Below, one piece after another: positions 19,301 to 29,871 of a DNA stretch of 64,000 nt. Each line of letters begins with the position of its first letter. Position 1 is the first letter of the stretch. The position numbers and the translations under genes are program-made. The DNA comes from Pseudomonadota bacterium (GTDB taxonomy: Bacteria > Pseudomonadota > Gammaproteobacteria > Burkholderiales > Rhodocyclaceae). The stretch spans positions 1 to 64,000 of the forward strand of contig JAGTRT010000010.1 in NCBI GenBank assembly GCA_018261895.1, written 5' to 3'. The notes beneath the pieces were generated by a model. The model did no database searches, had not been told where the DNA came from, and worked only from the letters and a program-made list of their open reading frames with translations.

Positions 19301-19323
19301 AACCGCCAAAACCTCTCCTATAT
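19296..19323 (+). promoter_or_regulatory. Sigma-32-like heat-shock promoter of hsp20
   Basis: CTTGAAA at 19296-19302 followed after 13 bases by TCCTATAT at 19316-19323. This matches the RpoH pattern CTTGAAA and CCCCATNT at 7/7 and 6/8 positions with correct spacing. It overlaps the nudB stop and lies about 38 bases before the hsp20 ATG. Confidence 0.65.
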
Positions 19324-19360
19324 TCGGTGCACGGAAGCTTTATTCACCGAGGAGAAAACC

Positions 19361-19777
19361 ATGGCAAACATTACCCGAATCGACCCATTCGACGACCTGT
19401 TCCGCGGCTTTTTCGTTCGCCCCGTGGATTTTGAAGGCGCCCAGACTCAGGCGCCCGCCATCAAGATGGACGTCAAGGAACAAGCCGACTGCTACCTGAT
19501 CCATGCCGATCTGCCTGGCGTGAAAAAGGAAGACATCCACGTGGTGGTGGATGGCAACCAGGTCTCGGTCAGCGCCGAAATCAAGCAGGAGAAAGAGATC
19601 AAGGAAGGAGAACGCGTCCTTCGCTCGGAACGCTATTTCGGCAAGGTCTCGCGCTCATTCCAGTTGGGCCAGGAAATAGACGACACCAAGGCCGTTGCGA
19701 AGTACAACGACGGCGTCCTTGAACTTAGCTTGCCGAAACGCACGGAAAGCACGAGCAAGCGCCTCAGCATCAACTGA
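19361..19777 (+). CDS. Hsp20/alpha-crystallin small heat-shock protein
   Basis: ATP-independent holdase of 138 residues that binds unfolding proteins. N-terminal arm RIDPFDDLFRGFF (1-25), alpha-crystallin domain (about 35-130) with DLPGVKKEDIHV and the signature YNDGVLELSLPKR, but a short C-terminus. It has its own RpoH-like promoter, a GAGGAG ribosome binding site and a terminator directly after, so it is monocistronic. Confidence 0.93.
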   Translation: MANITRIDPFDDLFRGFFVRPVDFEGAQTQAPAIKMDVKEQADCYLIHADLPGVKKEDIHVVVDGNQVSVSAEIKQEKEIKEGERVLRSERYFGKVSRSFQLGQEIDDTKAVAKYNDGVLELSLPKRTESTSKRLSIN

Positions 19778-19796
19778 TATTCCCGTTGTCCCCGCA

Positions 19797-19825
19797 AAGG
19801 CCGGACCCCGTTCCGGCCTTTTTCT
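19797..19825 (+). terminator. Terminator of hsp20
   Basis: A 9-base stem (AAGGCCGGA at 19797-19805 with 19812-19820), short loop and a T-run to 19823. It begins about 20 bases after the hsp20 stop. Confidence 0.85.
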
Positions 19826-19852
19826 TTGTACAATCCGCGGCGATTCCATTAG

Positions 19853-20749
<897 letters not shown>

Positions 20750-20767
20750 GCCGCGACATGCCCCAGC

Positions 20768-20792
20768 AAAGCCCGCAGCCGCGGGCTTTTTC
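20768..20792 (+). terminator. Terminator of argB
   Basis: AAAGCCCGC (20768-20776) pairs with GCGGGCTTT (20781-20789) around a 4-base loop and is followed by T-rich sequence; about 20 bases after the argB stop. Confidence 0.85.
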
Positions 20793-20812
20793 TTTCCGCC
20801 TCAGGATTCGCC

Positions 20813-21475
20813 ATGAAAAAGCCGGTCTGGCTGTTCGATCTCGACAACACGCTGCACAACGCGACGCCGCACATCTTCCCCCACATCAACCGGGCGATGC
20901 GCGAGTACATCGAGCGCCACCTTGGCGTAGACGAGCATGAGGCCAACCGCATACGCCAGCACTACTGGATACGCTACGGCGCCACCCTGCTCGGCCTGAT
21001 GCGCCACCATGACACCGACCCGCGTCATTTCCTGCGCGAGACGCACCAGTTTCCCGACCTGCAACGCATGGTGGTCTTCGACAAGCACCTGATCCACACC
21101 CTGCGCCGCCTGCCCGGCCGCAAAATCATCTTCTCCAATGCCCCGCAGCACTACGCCGAAGCCATCCTCGACCTTACCGGACTGGGGCGCTGCTTCGATG
21201 CCGTTTACACCGTCGAAAACCTGCGTTTCCAGCCCAAACCCATGCTGGCCGGCTTTCGAACGCTGCTCCGCGCGGAGCGCCTCGACCCGCGCCGCTGCAT
21301 CATGGTCGAGGACAGCCTGGCCAATCTCGTCACGGCCAAAAAACTCGGTATGAAAACCGTGTGGGTGAGTGCTGGCTTACGCCAATCGCCCTTTGTTGAC
21401 GTTAAAATCCGCGCAGCAACACAACTCACAAAATGCTACGGTCAACTGGAAATTTTGGCCAAAAATGAAATTTGA
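20813..21475 (+). CDS. HAD-family pyrimidine 5 prime-nucleotidase-like hydrolase
   Basis: Cytoplasmic phosphatase of 220 residues similar to the Sdt1/PyrP-type nucleotidases. HAD motif I DLDNTL (residues 9-14), motif II SNAPQHY, motif III K in QPKPML, and motif IV MVEDSLANL are all present. The substrate is inferred from family only. The last 12 residues (209-220, YGQLEILAKNEI) are encoded by a copy of repeat A and the stop lies just beyond it, so the natural C-terminus has probably been replaced or extended. slmA starts 14 bases downstream. Confidence 0.82.
   Translation: MKKPVWLFDLDNTLHNATPHIFPHINRAMREYIERHLGVDEHEANRIRQHYWIRYGATLLGLMRHHDTDPRHFLRETHQFPDLQRMVVFDKHLIHTLRRLPGRKIIFSNAPQHYAEAILDLTGLGRCFDAVYTVENLRFQPKPMLAGFRTLLRAERLDPRRCIMVEDSLANLVTAKKLGMKTVWVSAGLRQSPFVDVKIRAATQLTKCYGQLEILAKNEI
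21438..21471 (+). repeat. Family A repeat copy at the 3 prime end of the HAD gene
   Basis: Forward copy with ACGGTCAACTGG (one base from the core) and the tail TTTTGGCCAAAAATGAAAT. It encodes the C-terminal residues of the HAD protein and abuts the GAGGAGAGG ribosome binding site of slmA. Confidence 0.85.
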
Positions 21476-21488
21476 GGAGAGGAAAAAG

Positions 21489-22097
21489 ATGGCGACAAAA
21501 CCGGGCGAACGCCGCCTGCAAATCCTGCAGACCCTGGCGGAAATGCTGGAAACCCCGAAGGGGGAAAAGATCACCACCGCGGCGCTGGCCGCCAAACTTG
21601 AGTGTTCCGAAGCGGCGCTTTACCGGCATTTCGCCAGCAAGGCGCAGATGTTCGAGGGGCTTATCGAGTTCATCGAACAAAGCCTGTTTAGCGTCATCAA
21701 CCAGATCACGTCCGAGGAAAGCGAAGGCTTCAAGCAGGTCGAACTGATCATCGGCCTGCTGCTCCGCTTTGCCCAGCGCAACCGGGGCATGACCCGCGTC
21801 CTGATCGGCGATGCGCTGGTCAATGAAAACGAACGCTTGCAAGTCCGCATCAATGCCCTGCTCGACAAGGTCGAAGCTGCCTTGAAGCAAGCCTTGCGCA
21901 TCGCCGCCACGCAGGAAAACCTCAAGCCGGATGCCGATTTCGGCGCCCTGGCCAACCTGCTGCGCTGCTACGTCGTCGGTCGCTGGGAACAATACGCCCG
22001 TAGCGGCTTTACGCGCGAACCGCTGACGCAGTGGCCGCAACAATGGCCCATGCTCTACTTCGCCTGCCTGTCGCAATCCGGCGCACCGGGCGCCTAG
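21489..22097 (+). CDS. slmA: Nucleoid occlusion factor SlmA
   Basis: TetR-family protein of 202 residues that binds chromosomal sites and blocks FtsZ ring formation over the nucleoid. HTH in residues 29-55 (TTAALAAKLECSEAALYRHFASKAQMFEGL), and the ligand-domain features LLRFAQRNRGMTRVLIGDAL match SlmA of other proteobacteria. The start at 21489 has GAGGAGAGG just upstream; 40 residues of in-frame sequence before it belong to the HAD gene and repeat. argB-slmA proximity is seen in other betaproteobacteria. Confidence 0.93.
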   Translation: MATKPGERRLQILQTLAEMLETPKGEKITTAALAAKLECSEAALYRHFASKAQMFEGLIEFIEQSLFSVINQITSEESEGFKQVELIIGLLLRFAQRNRGMTRVLIGDALVNENERLQVRINALLDKVEAALKQALRIAATQENLKPDADFGALANLLRCYVVGRWEQYARSGFTREPLTQWPQQWPMLYFACLSQSGAPGA

Positions 22098-22100
22098 AAG

Positions 22101-23203
<1,103 letters not shown>

Positions 23204-23333
23204 TCAACCTCAATCAATTGAACACACAAAATTTTCATTCAGCGCGGAACTTCCTTCCATCCCCTGCATCCAAGTCCGCAGATGGCACGCGCTGTCTCCC
23301 GCTTCACCTCCCTGAGCGGGCGCCTTGATCATG

Positions 23334-23996
23334 TTAAGGCGTTTTGGCCCCCGGACCCCCCTTATCCGGGGGCCCTTTGTTTTCCTTGGCCTTGATTTCG
23401 ATCTCCAGCCAGTCGGCGAGCACCCGTTCCGCTTCGTCCACGCCCGTCTTTTTCAGGCTTGAAAACAGCTGCACCGAATACAGCGCTGCATCGCCCCAGG
23501 TCGCCACTTCCGCCTTAACCGAACGCAGGGCCTTGGTCTGCTCCTGACGGCTCAGCTTGTCAGCCTTCGAGAGGAGGATATGGATCGGCCGCCCGGTCGG
23601 CCGGAACCAGTCGATCAGCTTCAAATCCAGATCCGTCATCGGCCGCCGGACGTCCATGATGACGACGAGACCGGCCAGCTGATCCCGCTTGTTCAGATAG
23701 GGGCCGATCAAGCCTTCCCATTGCGAACGGATCGCCTCGGGCGCCTTGGCATAGCCATAGCCGGGCAGATCGACGAAATATTTGCCGTCGGCCAGCGTGA
23801 AATAGTTGAGGTGTTGCGTGCGCCCCGGCGTCTTGCTCACATAGGCCAGACGGACTCGCCCGGCGAGGGTATTGATGGCAGAAGATTTACCGGCATTCGA
23901 GCGCCCGGCGAAAGCCACTTCACGAATGGCATCCTGCGGTAAATCACGGAGATTGGCGACGGTTGTCAAAAAAACCGCCTGTTGGAACAGAGGCAT
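23334..23996 (-). CDS. engB: Ribosome biogenesis GTP-binding protein EngB/YsxC
   Basis: GTPase of 220 residues for large-subunit assembly. G1 GRSNAGKSS (about 31-39), G3 [12 protein letters not shown]4 LSKADKLSR and G5-like sequence are present. The C-terminus is extended with a Lys/Gly/Pro-rich tail. Divergent from the cytochrome c4 gene with about 110 bases between, as in many proteobacteria. Confidence 0.95.
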   Translation of the reverse strand: MPLFQQAVFLTTVANLRDLPQDAIREVAFAGRSNAGKSSAINTLAGRVRLAYVSKTPGRTQHLNYFTLADGKYFVDLPGYGYAKAPEAIRSQWEGLIGPYLNKRDQLAGLVVIMDVRRPMTDLDLKLIDWFRPTGRPIHILLSKADKLSRQEQTKALRSVKAEVATWGDAALYSVQLFSSLKKTGVDEAERVLADWLEIEIKAKENKGPPDKGGPGAKTP

Positions 23997-24104
23997 AAAA
24001 AACTCGGAAGACGCGCCAAGAGGGCGGCGAACTGATATAGAATAACAGGTTTGTAACCTCCGTTCCGGCCAAAGCGCCTACAAGACGCGCATTAGGAGTT
24101 CGAA

Positions 24105-24740
24105 ATGATCCGTACAGCGGCAATGGCAATTCTTCTTGCCACCAGTTTCGTCACCCACGCTTCCGAAGAAGCCCATGCCAAGGCTGACCCTGCCAAGGGC
24201 AAGGCCATCGCTGAATCCATCTGTGTCGCCTGCCATGGCGCCGATGGCAACAGCCCGACCCCGGCCAACCCGAACCTGGCCGGTCAGGTTGAAGAATACA
24301 TCGCCAAGCAACTGAGGAACTTCAAGCCCGTCGGCGACAAGCCGGCCCTGCGCAACAACCCGATCATGGCCGGCATGGCTGCTCCGCTGTCCGATGACGA
24401 CATCAAGAACGTCTCAGCCTGGTTTGCCAGCCAGAAGCAGAAGCCGGCTGCCGCCAAGGACGAAACCCAGATCGCGCTGGGCCAGAAGATCTGGCGCCAG
24501 GGTGATTTCAAGAAGGGCATCCCGGCCTGCGCCGGCTGCCACGGCCCGTCCGGTGCCGGCCTGCCCGCCCAATACCCGCGACTGGCTGGCCAGTTCCAGG
24601 AATACACCGAGGCCCAGTTGAAGGCCTTCCGTGTTGATGAGCGCGCCAACGATCCGGAAAAGATGATGCGCATGATCGCTGCCAAGCTTTCCGACGCCGA
24701 GATCAAGGCCGTCGCCGAATACGCAGCAGGCCTGCGCTAA
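24105..24740 (+). CDS. Cytochrome c4, di-haem
   Basis: Periplasmic electron carrier of 211 residues. Signal peptide 1-19 (MIRTAAMAILLATSFVTHA), then two c-type domains with haem sites C40-x-x-C43-H44 and C142-x-x-C145-H146; axial methionines are in NNPIMAGMAAPL and near EKMMRMIA. It passes electrons between the bc1 complex and terminal oxidases. Divergent from engB; followed by a strong terminator. Confidence 0.95.
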   Translation: MIRTAAMAILLATSFVTHASEEAHAKADPAKGKAIAESICVACHGADGNSPTPANPNLAGQVEEYIAKQLRNFKPVGDKPALRNNPIMAGMAAPLSDDDIKNVSAWFASQKQKPAAAKDETQIALGQKIWRQGDFKKGIPACAGCHGPSGAGLPAQYPRLAGQFQEYTEAQLKAFRVDERANDPEKMMRMIAAKLSDAEIKAVAEYAAGLR

Positions 24741-24756
24741 TCTGCGGACACACAGG

Positions 24757-24781
24757 AAAAGGCAGCTTCGGCTGCCTTTTT
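24757..24781 (+). terminator. Terminator of the cytochrome c4 gene
   Basis: AAAAGGCAGC (24757-24766) pairs with GCTGCCTTTT (24771-24780) around a UUCG tetraloop with a U-run; 17 bases after the stop. Confidence 0.9.
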
Positions 24782-24859
24782 GCATTTTGGAGACTTGGCA
24801 GCCCTCGGTGACGAGGCTAGACTGGTCGAACCATACCCCAACGGAGTAGGAGACAAAAA

Positions 24860-25291
24860 ATGAAGACGCTCAAACAGCTACTCGCCGGCCGCAATCGCCC
24901 TCTGGCCGTCGTCGCCCCCGGCGATACGGTCTATCACGCGCTGACCGTCATGGCCAAACACGAAGTCGGCGCCGTCATGGTGCTCGATGGCGAACAACTG
25001 GTCGGCATCTTTTCCGAACGCGACTACGCCCGCAAGATCATCCTGCAGGGCAAGACTTCGAAGGAAACCCTGGTCAGCGAAATCATGAGCGACAAGGTCG
25101 CCTACGTGACCCCGAATGTCTCGCTCGACGAGTGCATGGCGCTGATGACCGAAAAGCATTTCCGCCACCTGCCGGTGCTCGACGACGACGGCAATGTGAC
25201 CGGCATCATTTCCATCGGCGACCTGGTCAAGGAAACCATCAGCGACCAGAAGTTCCTCATCGCTCAGCTGGAAAAATATATCGCCAGCTGA
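24860..25291 (+). CDS. CBS-domain pair protein
   Basis: Soluble protein of 143 residues made only of two CBS motifs (about 10-65, EHVGAVMVLDGEQLVGIFSERDYARK, and 75-135, FRHLPVLDDDGNVTGIISIGDLVK). Such stand-alone modules bind adenosyl nucleotides and sense energy or redox state; the partner is unknown. Good GGAGAC ribosome binding site. The HDOD gene begins 2 bases after the stop, so the two are co-transcribed. Confidence 0.9.
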   Translation: MKTLKQLLAGRNRPLAVVAPGDTVYHALTVMAKHEVGAVMVLDGEQLVGIFSERDYARKIILQGKTSKETLVSEIMSDKVAYVTPNVSLDECMALMTEKHFRHLPVLDDDGNVTGIISIGDLVKETISDQKFLIAQLEKYIAS

Positions 25292-25292
25292 C

Positions 25293-26135
25293 ATGAGCAG
25301 CGGCAGCAGCATCCACTTCCGCATTCTCGACGATATCGCCCGTGATCTGACGGGCGATATCAATTTCCCGACCTGCCTGGATGCAGCGGTTCTGGTCAGC
25401 AATGCGCTGAAAGATCCCTTCGCCAGCATCGAACAGGTGGTTCAGGCCATTGGTGTCGAGCCGCTGATCTCGAGCAAGCTCCTGCGCCTGGCCAATTCGG
25501 TCGCCTACAACCCCGGCGGTGGCGAGGTATCCAGCATGAACGCCGCCATCCGGCGCCTGGGCTTCGACATCGTCCGCACCACATCGCTGGCCGTAGCCAT
25601 GGATCAGATGCTGAAGTCGAAAAACCTGTCGACCTGGCAGCATATTGCCCGGCAAACCTGGGAACACTCGCTCCAGGTCGCCGCCATTGCCCGCGTACTG
25701 GCCCGGCAACTGGGCCGCGTGCATCCGGAAAAGGCCATGCTGAGCGGGCTGGTGCACAGCATCGGGGTTTTCTATCTGCTATTCCGGGCGGCTGAATACG
25801 CCGAATACCGCGACAACGAAGCCGCGCTGGTCGAATTGCTGGCCGGCTGGCATGAAGAGATTGGCGAAAATCTCCTGCACGCGCTCGGGATGCCCGCGGA
25901 GATCACCGATGCCGTGCGCAACCAGCGTCGCCTGAGTGCCCACGAAATTCCCTGCACCATCGGCGACATGCTCTATTTCGCGATCCTGCTCGCCAGCGAA
26001 GACCTGCCCTGGCAGGCGGCTGCCGCCGACCCGGCGGAAACCGCCAGGCGCGAGGCCGCGCGCGCCACCTACGCCGATCTGCTGAAGACGGCGGAAGACG
26101 ACATCGCCGAGTTGCGCGCCGCGCTTTCCGGCTGA
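25293..26135 (+). CDS. HDOD-domain signalling protein
   Basis: Protein of 280 residues with a single HDOD domain (about residues 15-215), a non-hydrolytic relative of HD phosphohydrolases used in signalling. Landmarks are SSKLLRLANSVAYNP, RRLGFDIVRTTSLA and the partially conserved HS in SGLVHSIGVFYLL. No attached receiver or GGDEF domain. Coupled to the CBS protein, suggesting one regulatory unit (inference). Confidence 0.88.
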   Translation: MSSGSSIHFRILDDIARDLTGDINFPTCLDAAVLVSNALKDPFASIEQVVQAIGVEPLISSKLLRLANSVAYNPGGGEVSSMNAAIRRLGFDIVRTTSLAVAMDQMLKSKNLSTWQHIARQTWEHSLQVAAIARVLARQLGRVHPEKAMLSGLVHSIGVFYLLFRAAEYAEYRDNEAALVELLAGWHEEIGENLLHALGMPAEITDAVRNQRRLSAHEIPCTIGDMLYFAILLASEDLPWQAAAADPAETARREAARATYADLLKTAEDDIAELRAALSG

Positions 26136-26175
26136 ACCCACCGGCGTCCTGGCAGTCTCAATGGCATCGACACGG

Positions 26176-26202
26176 CTGCTGCTGTAAGAATTTCAGCAGC
26201 AG
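26176..26202. other. Hairpin between the HDOD gene and msrP
   Basis: CTGCTGCTG (26176-26184) and CAGCAGCAG (26194-26202) form a 9-base stem with a 9-base loop. There is no U-run, so it may be a weak terminator or a leader hairpin of msrP. Confidence 0.4.
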
Positions 26203-26238
26203 GCCGACTAATGGTCATACCCGCCACCAGGAAACGCC

Positions 26239-27192
26239 ATGCTCATCCGCAAACCCCCGACCATCCCCGGCTCCGAAATCACCCCGCCGGCCGTTTATGC
26301 CGGACGCCGCGACTTCGTCCGGGCGCTCGCCATCGGGCTCGGTTCCGCCAGTCTGGGCCTGGCCCATGCCGCGCCGTCGCCCGACGCCAAATCCGGCCCC
26401 TTTGCCAAACTGCTGTCCAGCCCGTTGTCGGCCCGCGACGAGACGCTCACGCCCTACAAATCGATGACCACCTACGGCAATTTCTACGAGTTCGGCCCGG
26501 ACAAGGACAGCCCGGCCAAAAACGCGCATCGGCTGCGGACACGACCGTGGTCGGTCACCGTCGATGGCGAGGTGAAGACGGCGAAGACCTTCGGCATCGA
26601 CGACATCCTGAGCTGGGCGGCGCTCGAAGAGCGCATTTACCGCCTGCGCTGCGTCGAGGGCTGGAGCGCGGTCGTTCCCTGGGTCGGCTTTTCGTTCAGC
26701 GAATTGCTCAAACGCGTCGAGCCCACCGGGAACGCGAAGTATGTCGAATTCTGGAGCCTGGCCGATCCGGAACAAATGCCTTACGTCCGCATTCCGCTGC
26801 TCGACTGGCCGTATGTCGAAGCGCTGCGCATGGATGAAGCCCGCCATCCGCTGACCATGCTGGCCGTCGGCATGTACGGCGAGGTCATGCCCAAGCAGAA
26901 CGGGGCGCCGATTCGCCTCGTCGTGCCTTGGAAATACGGCTTCAAGAGTGCAAAATCCATCGTCCGCATCCGTTTTGTCGAAAAGCAGCCGCAGACGGCG
27001 TGGATGAAAGCCGGGCCAGACGAATACGGTTTCTATTCCAACGTGAATCCCGACGTCCCGCATCGGCGCTGGAGCCAGGCCAGCGAGCGTCGTCTCGGCG
27101 ACTTCCTCAAACGCAAGACCCTGCCCTTCAACGGCTATGCCGATCAAGTCGCCGGACTGTATGCCGGCATGGATTTACGGAAGAATTTCTGA
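26239..27192 (+). CDS. msrP: Protein-methionine-sulfoxide reductase catalytic subunit MsrP
   Basis: Periplasmic molybdoenzyme of 317 residues that repairs oxidised methionines. Tat signal with RRDFVRAL at 23-30; C138 in RLRCVEGW is the molybdenum ligand of the sulfite oxidase fold; the C-terminal YGFKSAKSI matches MsrP/YedY. msrQ begins 2 bases later and encodes its membrane haem partner. Length is typical. Confidence 0.96.
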   Translation: MLIRKPPTIPGSEITPPAVYAGRRDFVRALAIGLGSASLGLAHAAPSPDAKSGPFAKLLSSPLSARDETLTPYKSMTTYGNFYEFGPDKDSPAKNAHRLRTRPWSVTVDGEVKTAKTFGIDDILSWAALEERIYRLRCVEGWSAVVPWVGFSFSELLKRVEPTGNAKYVEFWSLADPEQMPYVRIPLLDWPYVEALRMDEARHPLTMLAVGMYGEVMPKQNGAPIRLVVPWKYGFKSAKSIVRIRFVEKQPQTAWMKAGPDEYGFYSNVNPDVPHRRWSQASERRLGDFLKRKTLPFNGYADQVAGLYAGMDLRKNF

Positions 27193-27193
27193 C

Positions 27194-27862
27194 ATGAGCT
27201 TCAACCCGAATCAAGGCCAGCTCGGCCTGATCAAGTCCGTTCTCTTCGCTGTTTGCCTGCTGCCCGCGCTTCGCCTCGTGTGGGCCGCCCATACCGGCGA
27301 CTTCGGCCCCAACCCGGTCGAATTCGTGCAACGCTGGACGGGCAGCTGGACCTTCAACCTGCTCCTGATCACGCTGTGCATCACGCCGCTGCGCGCCTAC
27401 ACGCAGATGCACTGGCTGACCCGGCTGCGCCGCATGCTCGGCCTGTTCTGCTTTTTCTACGCCGTCCTGCACTTCCTGAGCTTCATCGGCTTCGACCACG
27501 ATTTCGTCATCGATGACATCGCCAAGGACATCTTCAAGCGCCCCTTCGTGACCGTCGGCTTTGCCGCCTTCCTGCTGCTGATTCCGCTGGCCGCGACGTC
27601 GAACAACTGGGCGATCCGCCAGCTCGGCGGACGCAAGTGGCAGGAACTGCATCGCAACATCTACCTCATCGGCATCCTGGCCTGCCTGCATTATTTCTGG
27701 CTGGTCAAGGCCACGGCATTGTTGTGGCCGATCGGCTACAGCATCGCGCTGGGCTTGCTGCTGGGTTGGCGCATACGGGAACGCAAGCGCAAGGCAATCC
27801 CGGTGCCGCCGGCCACCACCGCTGTCAAACCGATCAAATTCTTCAAGCAGCGGCCGGAATAG
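27194..27862 (+). CDS. msrQ: MsrQ haem-binding membrane subunit
   Basis: Membrane protein of 222 residues with six hydrophobic segments and conserved histidines (VLHFLSF, ELHRNIYLIG, CLHYFW) that bind b haem; it feeds quinol-derived electrons to MsrP. The start ATG at 27194 follows the msrP TGA; a 19-residue in-frame extension upstream is the msrP coding sequence. A family A repeat lies 31 bases after the stop. Confidence 0.94.
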   Translation: MSFNPNQGQLGLIKSVLFAVCLLPALRLVWAAHTGDFGPNPVEFVQRWTGSWTFNLLLITLCITPLRAYTQMHWLTRLRRMLGLFCFFYAVLHFLSFIGFDHDFVIDDIAKDIFKRPFVTVGFAAFLLLIPLAATSNNWAIRQLGGRKWQELHRNIYLIGILACLHYFWLVKATALLWPIGYSIALGLLLGWRIRERKRKAIPVPPATTAVKPIKFFKQRPE

Positions 27863-27892
27863 GGGCGTTCAGCACCGCCGGAACGCAATCTC

Positions 27893-27926
27893 ACGGTCAA
27901 CCGGAAAAAACGGCCAAAATCGAAAT
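27893..27926 (+). repeat. Family A repeat copy between msrQ and bioC
   Basis: Exact core ACGGTCAACCGG with the tail AAAAAACGGCCAAAATCGAAAT, nearly identical to the forward copy at 7866. Single copy in a convergent gap; 16 bases beyond it the bioC gene ends. Confidence 0.9.
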
Positions 27927-27941
27927 GCCGCGTGGCGGCGT

Positions 27942-28835
27942 TCAGCCTTTGCGCGGCAGGTCGAAGCGGACGATGGCGCGACCGTCTGGCGTCTTTTTAG
28001 GCTCGGCCTTCCAGGCGTGGCCATAGACGACTTCGAAGGTCGCCGGCAGCTTGCCATCCTTGCGCAGGGCCTCGTAGGCGGCCCGGGCATTCGCCCAGGA
28101 CTGCCGCCCCGTCATGCCGTGGCGCCGGGCCTTCATGGCGCATGACGAGCCGGCGGCGCGCAGTTCGCCGAACAACGTGTCGAGGTCGTCGTAGGTCAGC
28201 GTGATGACTTCCATGTCCATGACCGGATCGGCAAAGCCGCAGCCGACCAACATGTCGCCGAGGTCGTGCATGTCGGCGAAGCGCTGGGTGTGGGCGTAGC
28301 CGTCAGCAAAGGCGGTACGCAATTCCTTGAGGGTGTCCGGCCCGAGGGTCGAGAACATGAGCAGCCCGCCGATCTCGAGCACGCGATGCGCCTCGGCCAG
28401 CGCCGGGATCGGATCGTCGAGCCAGTGCAGCAGCAGGTTCGACCAGACCATCGTGGCCGACCGGGATTTCAGCGGCAGATTGGCCGCATCCGCCGCCAGG
28501 CGAAGCGGTTCGCTGTTCTTGCCGAAGCTCAGCCAGCGTTGCCAGCCTACCTTCGGCGTACGGCCCGCGGTGAGCATGGCCGGCGCCACATCGAGGCCGA
28601 TCAGCTCGGCGTCGGGATAACGCTCGGCCAGGCCGGCAAAACTACCGCCCCGGCTGCAGCCGAGGTCGAGGATGCGCTTGGGTTGCAGGGTGACGACATC
28701 GAGTCGTTCCTGCATCCGGCGATCGATCTCTCGGGCAAAAAAGTCGCCCTCGCCGTATTTCGGCGCGATGCGGGCGAAACGTCGACCGACCTGCTGGCGG
28801 TCGACGAAGCCGGCGTGTGGCGCGCCTGCGCTCAA
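27942..28835 (-). CDS. bioC: Malonyl-ACP O-methyltransferase BioC
   Basis: SAM-dependent methyltransferase of 297 residues that starts the pimeloyl branch of biotin synthesis by masking malonyl-ACP. Class I fold: motif [17 protein letters not shown], motif [13 protein letters not shown], and [17 protein letters not shown] overlap with bioB indicates coupling. The segment around residues 108-120 ([11 protein letters not shown]) recalls a repeat A remnant but is not convincing. Confidence 0.92.
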   Translation of the reverse strand: MSAGAPHAGFVDRQQVGRRFARIAPKYGEGDFFAREIDRRMQERLDVVTLQPKRILDLGCSRGGSFAGLAERYPDAELIGLDVAPAMLTAGRTPKVGWQRWLSFGKNSEPLRLAADAANLPLKSRSATMVWSNLLLHWLDDPIPALAEAHRVLEIGGLLMFSTLGPDTLKELRTAFADGYAHTQRFADMHDLGDMLVGCGFADPVMDMEVITLTYDDLDTLFGELRAAGSSCAMKARRHGMTGRQSWANARAAYEALRKDGKLPATFEVVYGHAWKAEPKKTPDGRAIVRFDLPRKG

Positions 28836-29815
28836 ACGGCCTTGACGCCGAGACGCGCGAACAGCGCGTCGTCACGCTCGATGTCGGGGTTGCCGGTGGT
28901 GAGCAGGAAGTCACCGTAGAACATCGAGTTGGCGCCAGCCAGGAAGCACAGGGCCTGCAGCTCGTCGCCCATTTCCTGACGACCGGCCGACAGGCGAACC
29001 CAGGACTTCGGCATGGTGATGCGGGCGGCGGCGATGGTGCGCACGAACTCGAAGGGGTCGAGGCGCGGGTTGTCGGCCAGCGGCGTGCCGGGGATCGGCA
29101 CGAGGTTGTTGATCGGCACGGATTCCGGCGGCGTCGGCAGATTGGCCAGCTGGGCGATCAGCGCCGCGCGGTTCTTGCGCGACTCGCCCATGCCGATGAT
29201 GCCGCCCGAACAGACGTTGATGCCGGCATCGCGGACCTGGTCGAGGGTATCGAGCCGGTCGTCGTGCGTGTGCGTCTTGATGACCTGACCGTAGAATTCC
29301 TTGTCGGTATCGAGATTGTGGTTGTAGTAGTCGAGGCCGGCGTCCTTGAGCTTCTCGGCCTGGCCGTCCTTGAGCATGCCCAGCGTGACGCAGGTCTGCA
29401 TGCCGAGCGCCTTCACTTCGCGCACCATGTCGAGCACGCGGTCGAGGTCGTTGTCCTTCGGTCCCTTCCAGGCGGCGCCCATGCAGAAGCGGGAAGCGCC
29501 CTTGTCCTTGGCGGCCTTGGCCGCAGCAACGACCTGGTCAAGCGGCATCAGGCGTTCGCGTTCGGTGTCGGTGTCGTAGCGGGCCGACTGCGAGCAGTAG
29601 CTGCAATCCTCGGAACAGCCGCCGGTCTTGACCGAGAGCAGGGTCGAGCGTTGAATGGCGTTCGGATCGAAGTTGTCGCGATGCACGCCCTGCGCGCGCC
29701 AGATCAAATCCATCAACGGCAGATCGTAGAGGGCGAGCACTTCGTCGACCGACCAGCGACGGACGGGAGCGGACTCGGAGACGGACTGAACGGCGGCGAC
29801 GGAACTAGCTTGCAT
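28832..29815 (-). CDS. bioB: Biotin synthase
   Basis: Radical SAM enzyme of 327 residues that inserts sulfur into dethiobiotin. The radical SAM cysteines are C67-x3-C71-x2-C74, and the auxiliary cluster region has CVTLGML and ICSGGI-like motifs, with YNHNLDT and [13 protein letters not shown] conserved. First gene of the leftward bioB-bioC unit; a 15-base palindrome in its promoter region could be an operator. Confidence 0.97.
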   Translation of the reverse strand: MQASSVAAVQSVSESAPVRRWSVDEVLALYDLPLMDLIWRAQGVHRDNFDPNAIQRSTLLSVKTGGCSEDCSYCSQSARYDTDTERERLMPLDQVVAAAKAAKDKGASRFCMGAAWKGPKDNDLDRVLDMVREVKALGMQTCVTLGMLKDGQAEKLKDAGLDYYNHNLDTDKEFYGQVIKTHTHDDRLDTLDQVRDAGINVCSGGIIGMGESRKNRAALIAQLANLPTPPESVPINNLVPIPGTPLADNPRLDPFEFVRTIAAARITMPKSWVRLSAGRQEMGDELQALCFLAGANSMFYGDFLLTTGNPDIERDDALFARLGVKAV

Positions 29816-29849
29816 GAAAGGCCTTGCGTGAAAAATGCTATAAAAATCA

Positions 29850-29864
29850 GATACGAAACGTATC
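29850..29864. promoter_or_regulatory. Palindromic operator candidate between bioB and comF
   Basis: GATACG-AAA-CGTATC is a perfect 6+6 inverted repeat in the 56-base divergent gap. On the bioB side TATAGC follows at a plausible -10 distance, and on the comF side it lies 8 bases before the ATG. Confidence 0.4.
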
Positions 29865-29871
29865 GGTAATT

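Noticed and set aside
28495-28530. Possible repeat A copy inside bioC ([11 protein letters not shown])
   Set aside because: The DNA matches the motif at too few positions and lacks the core; similarity is at peptide level only.
28817-29869. A 350-codon frame antisense to bioB
   Set aside because: No recognisable motifs; bioB and bioC on the other strand are unambiguous.
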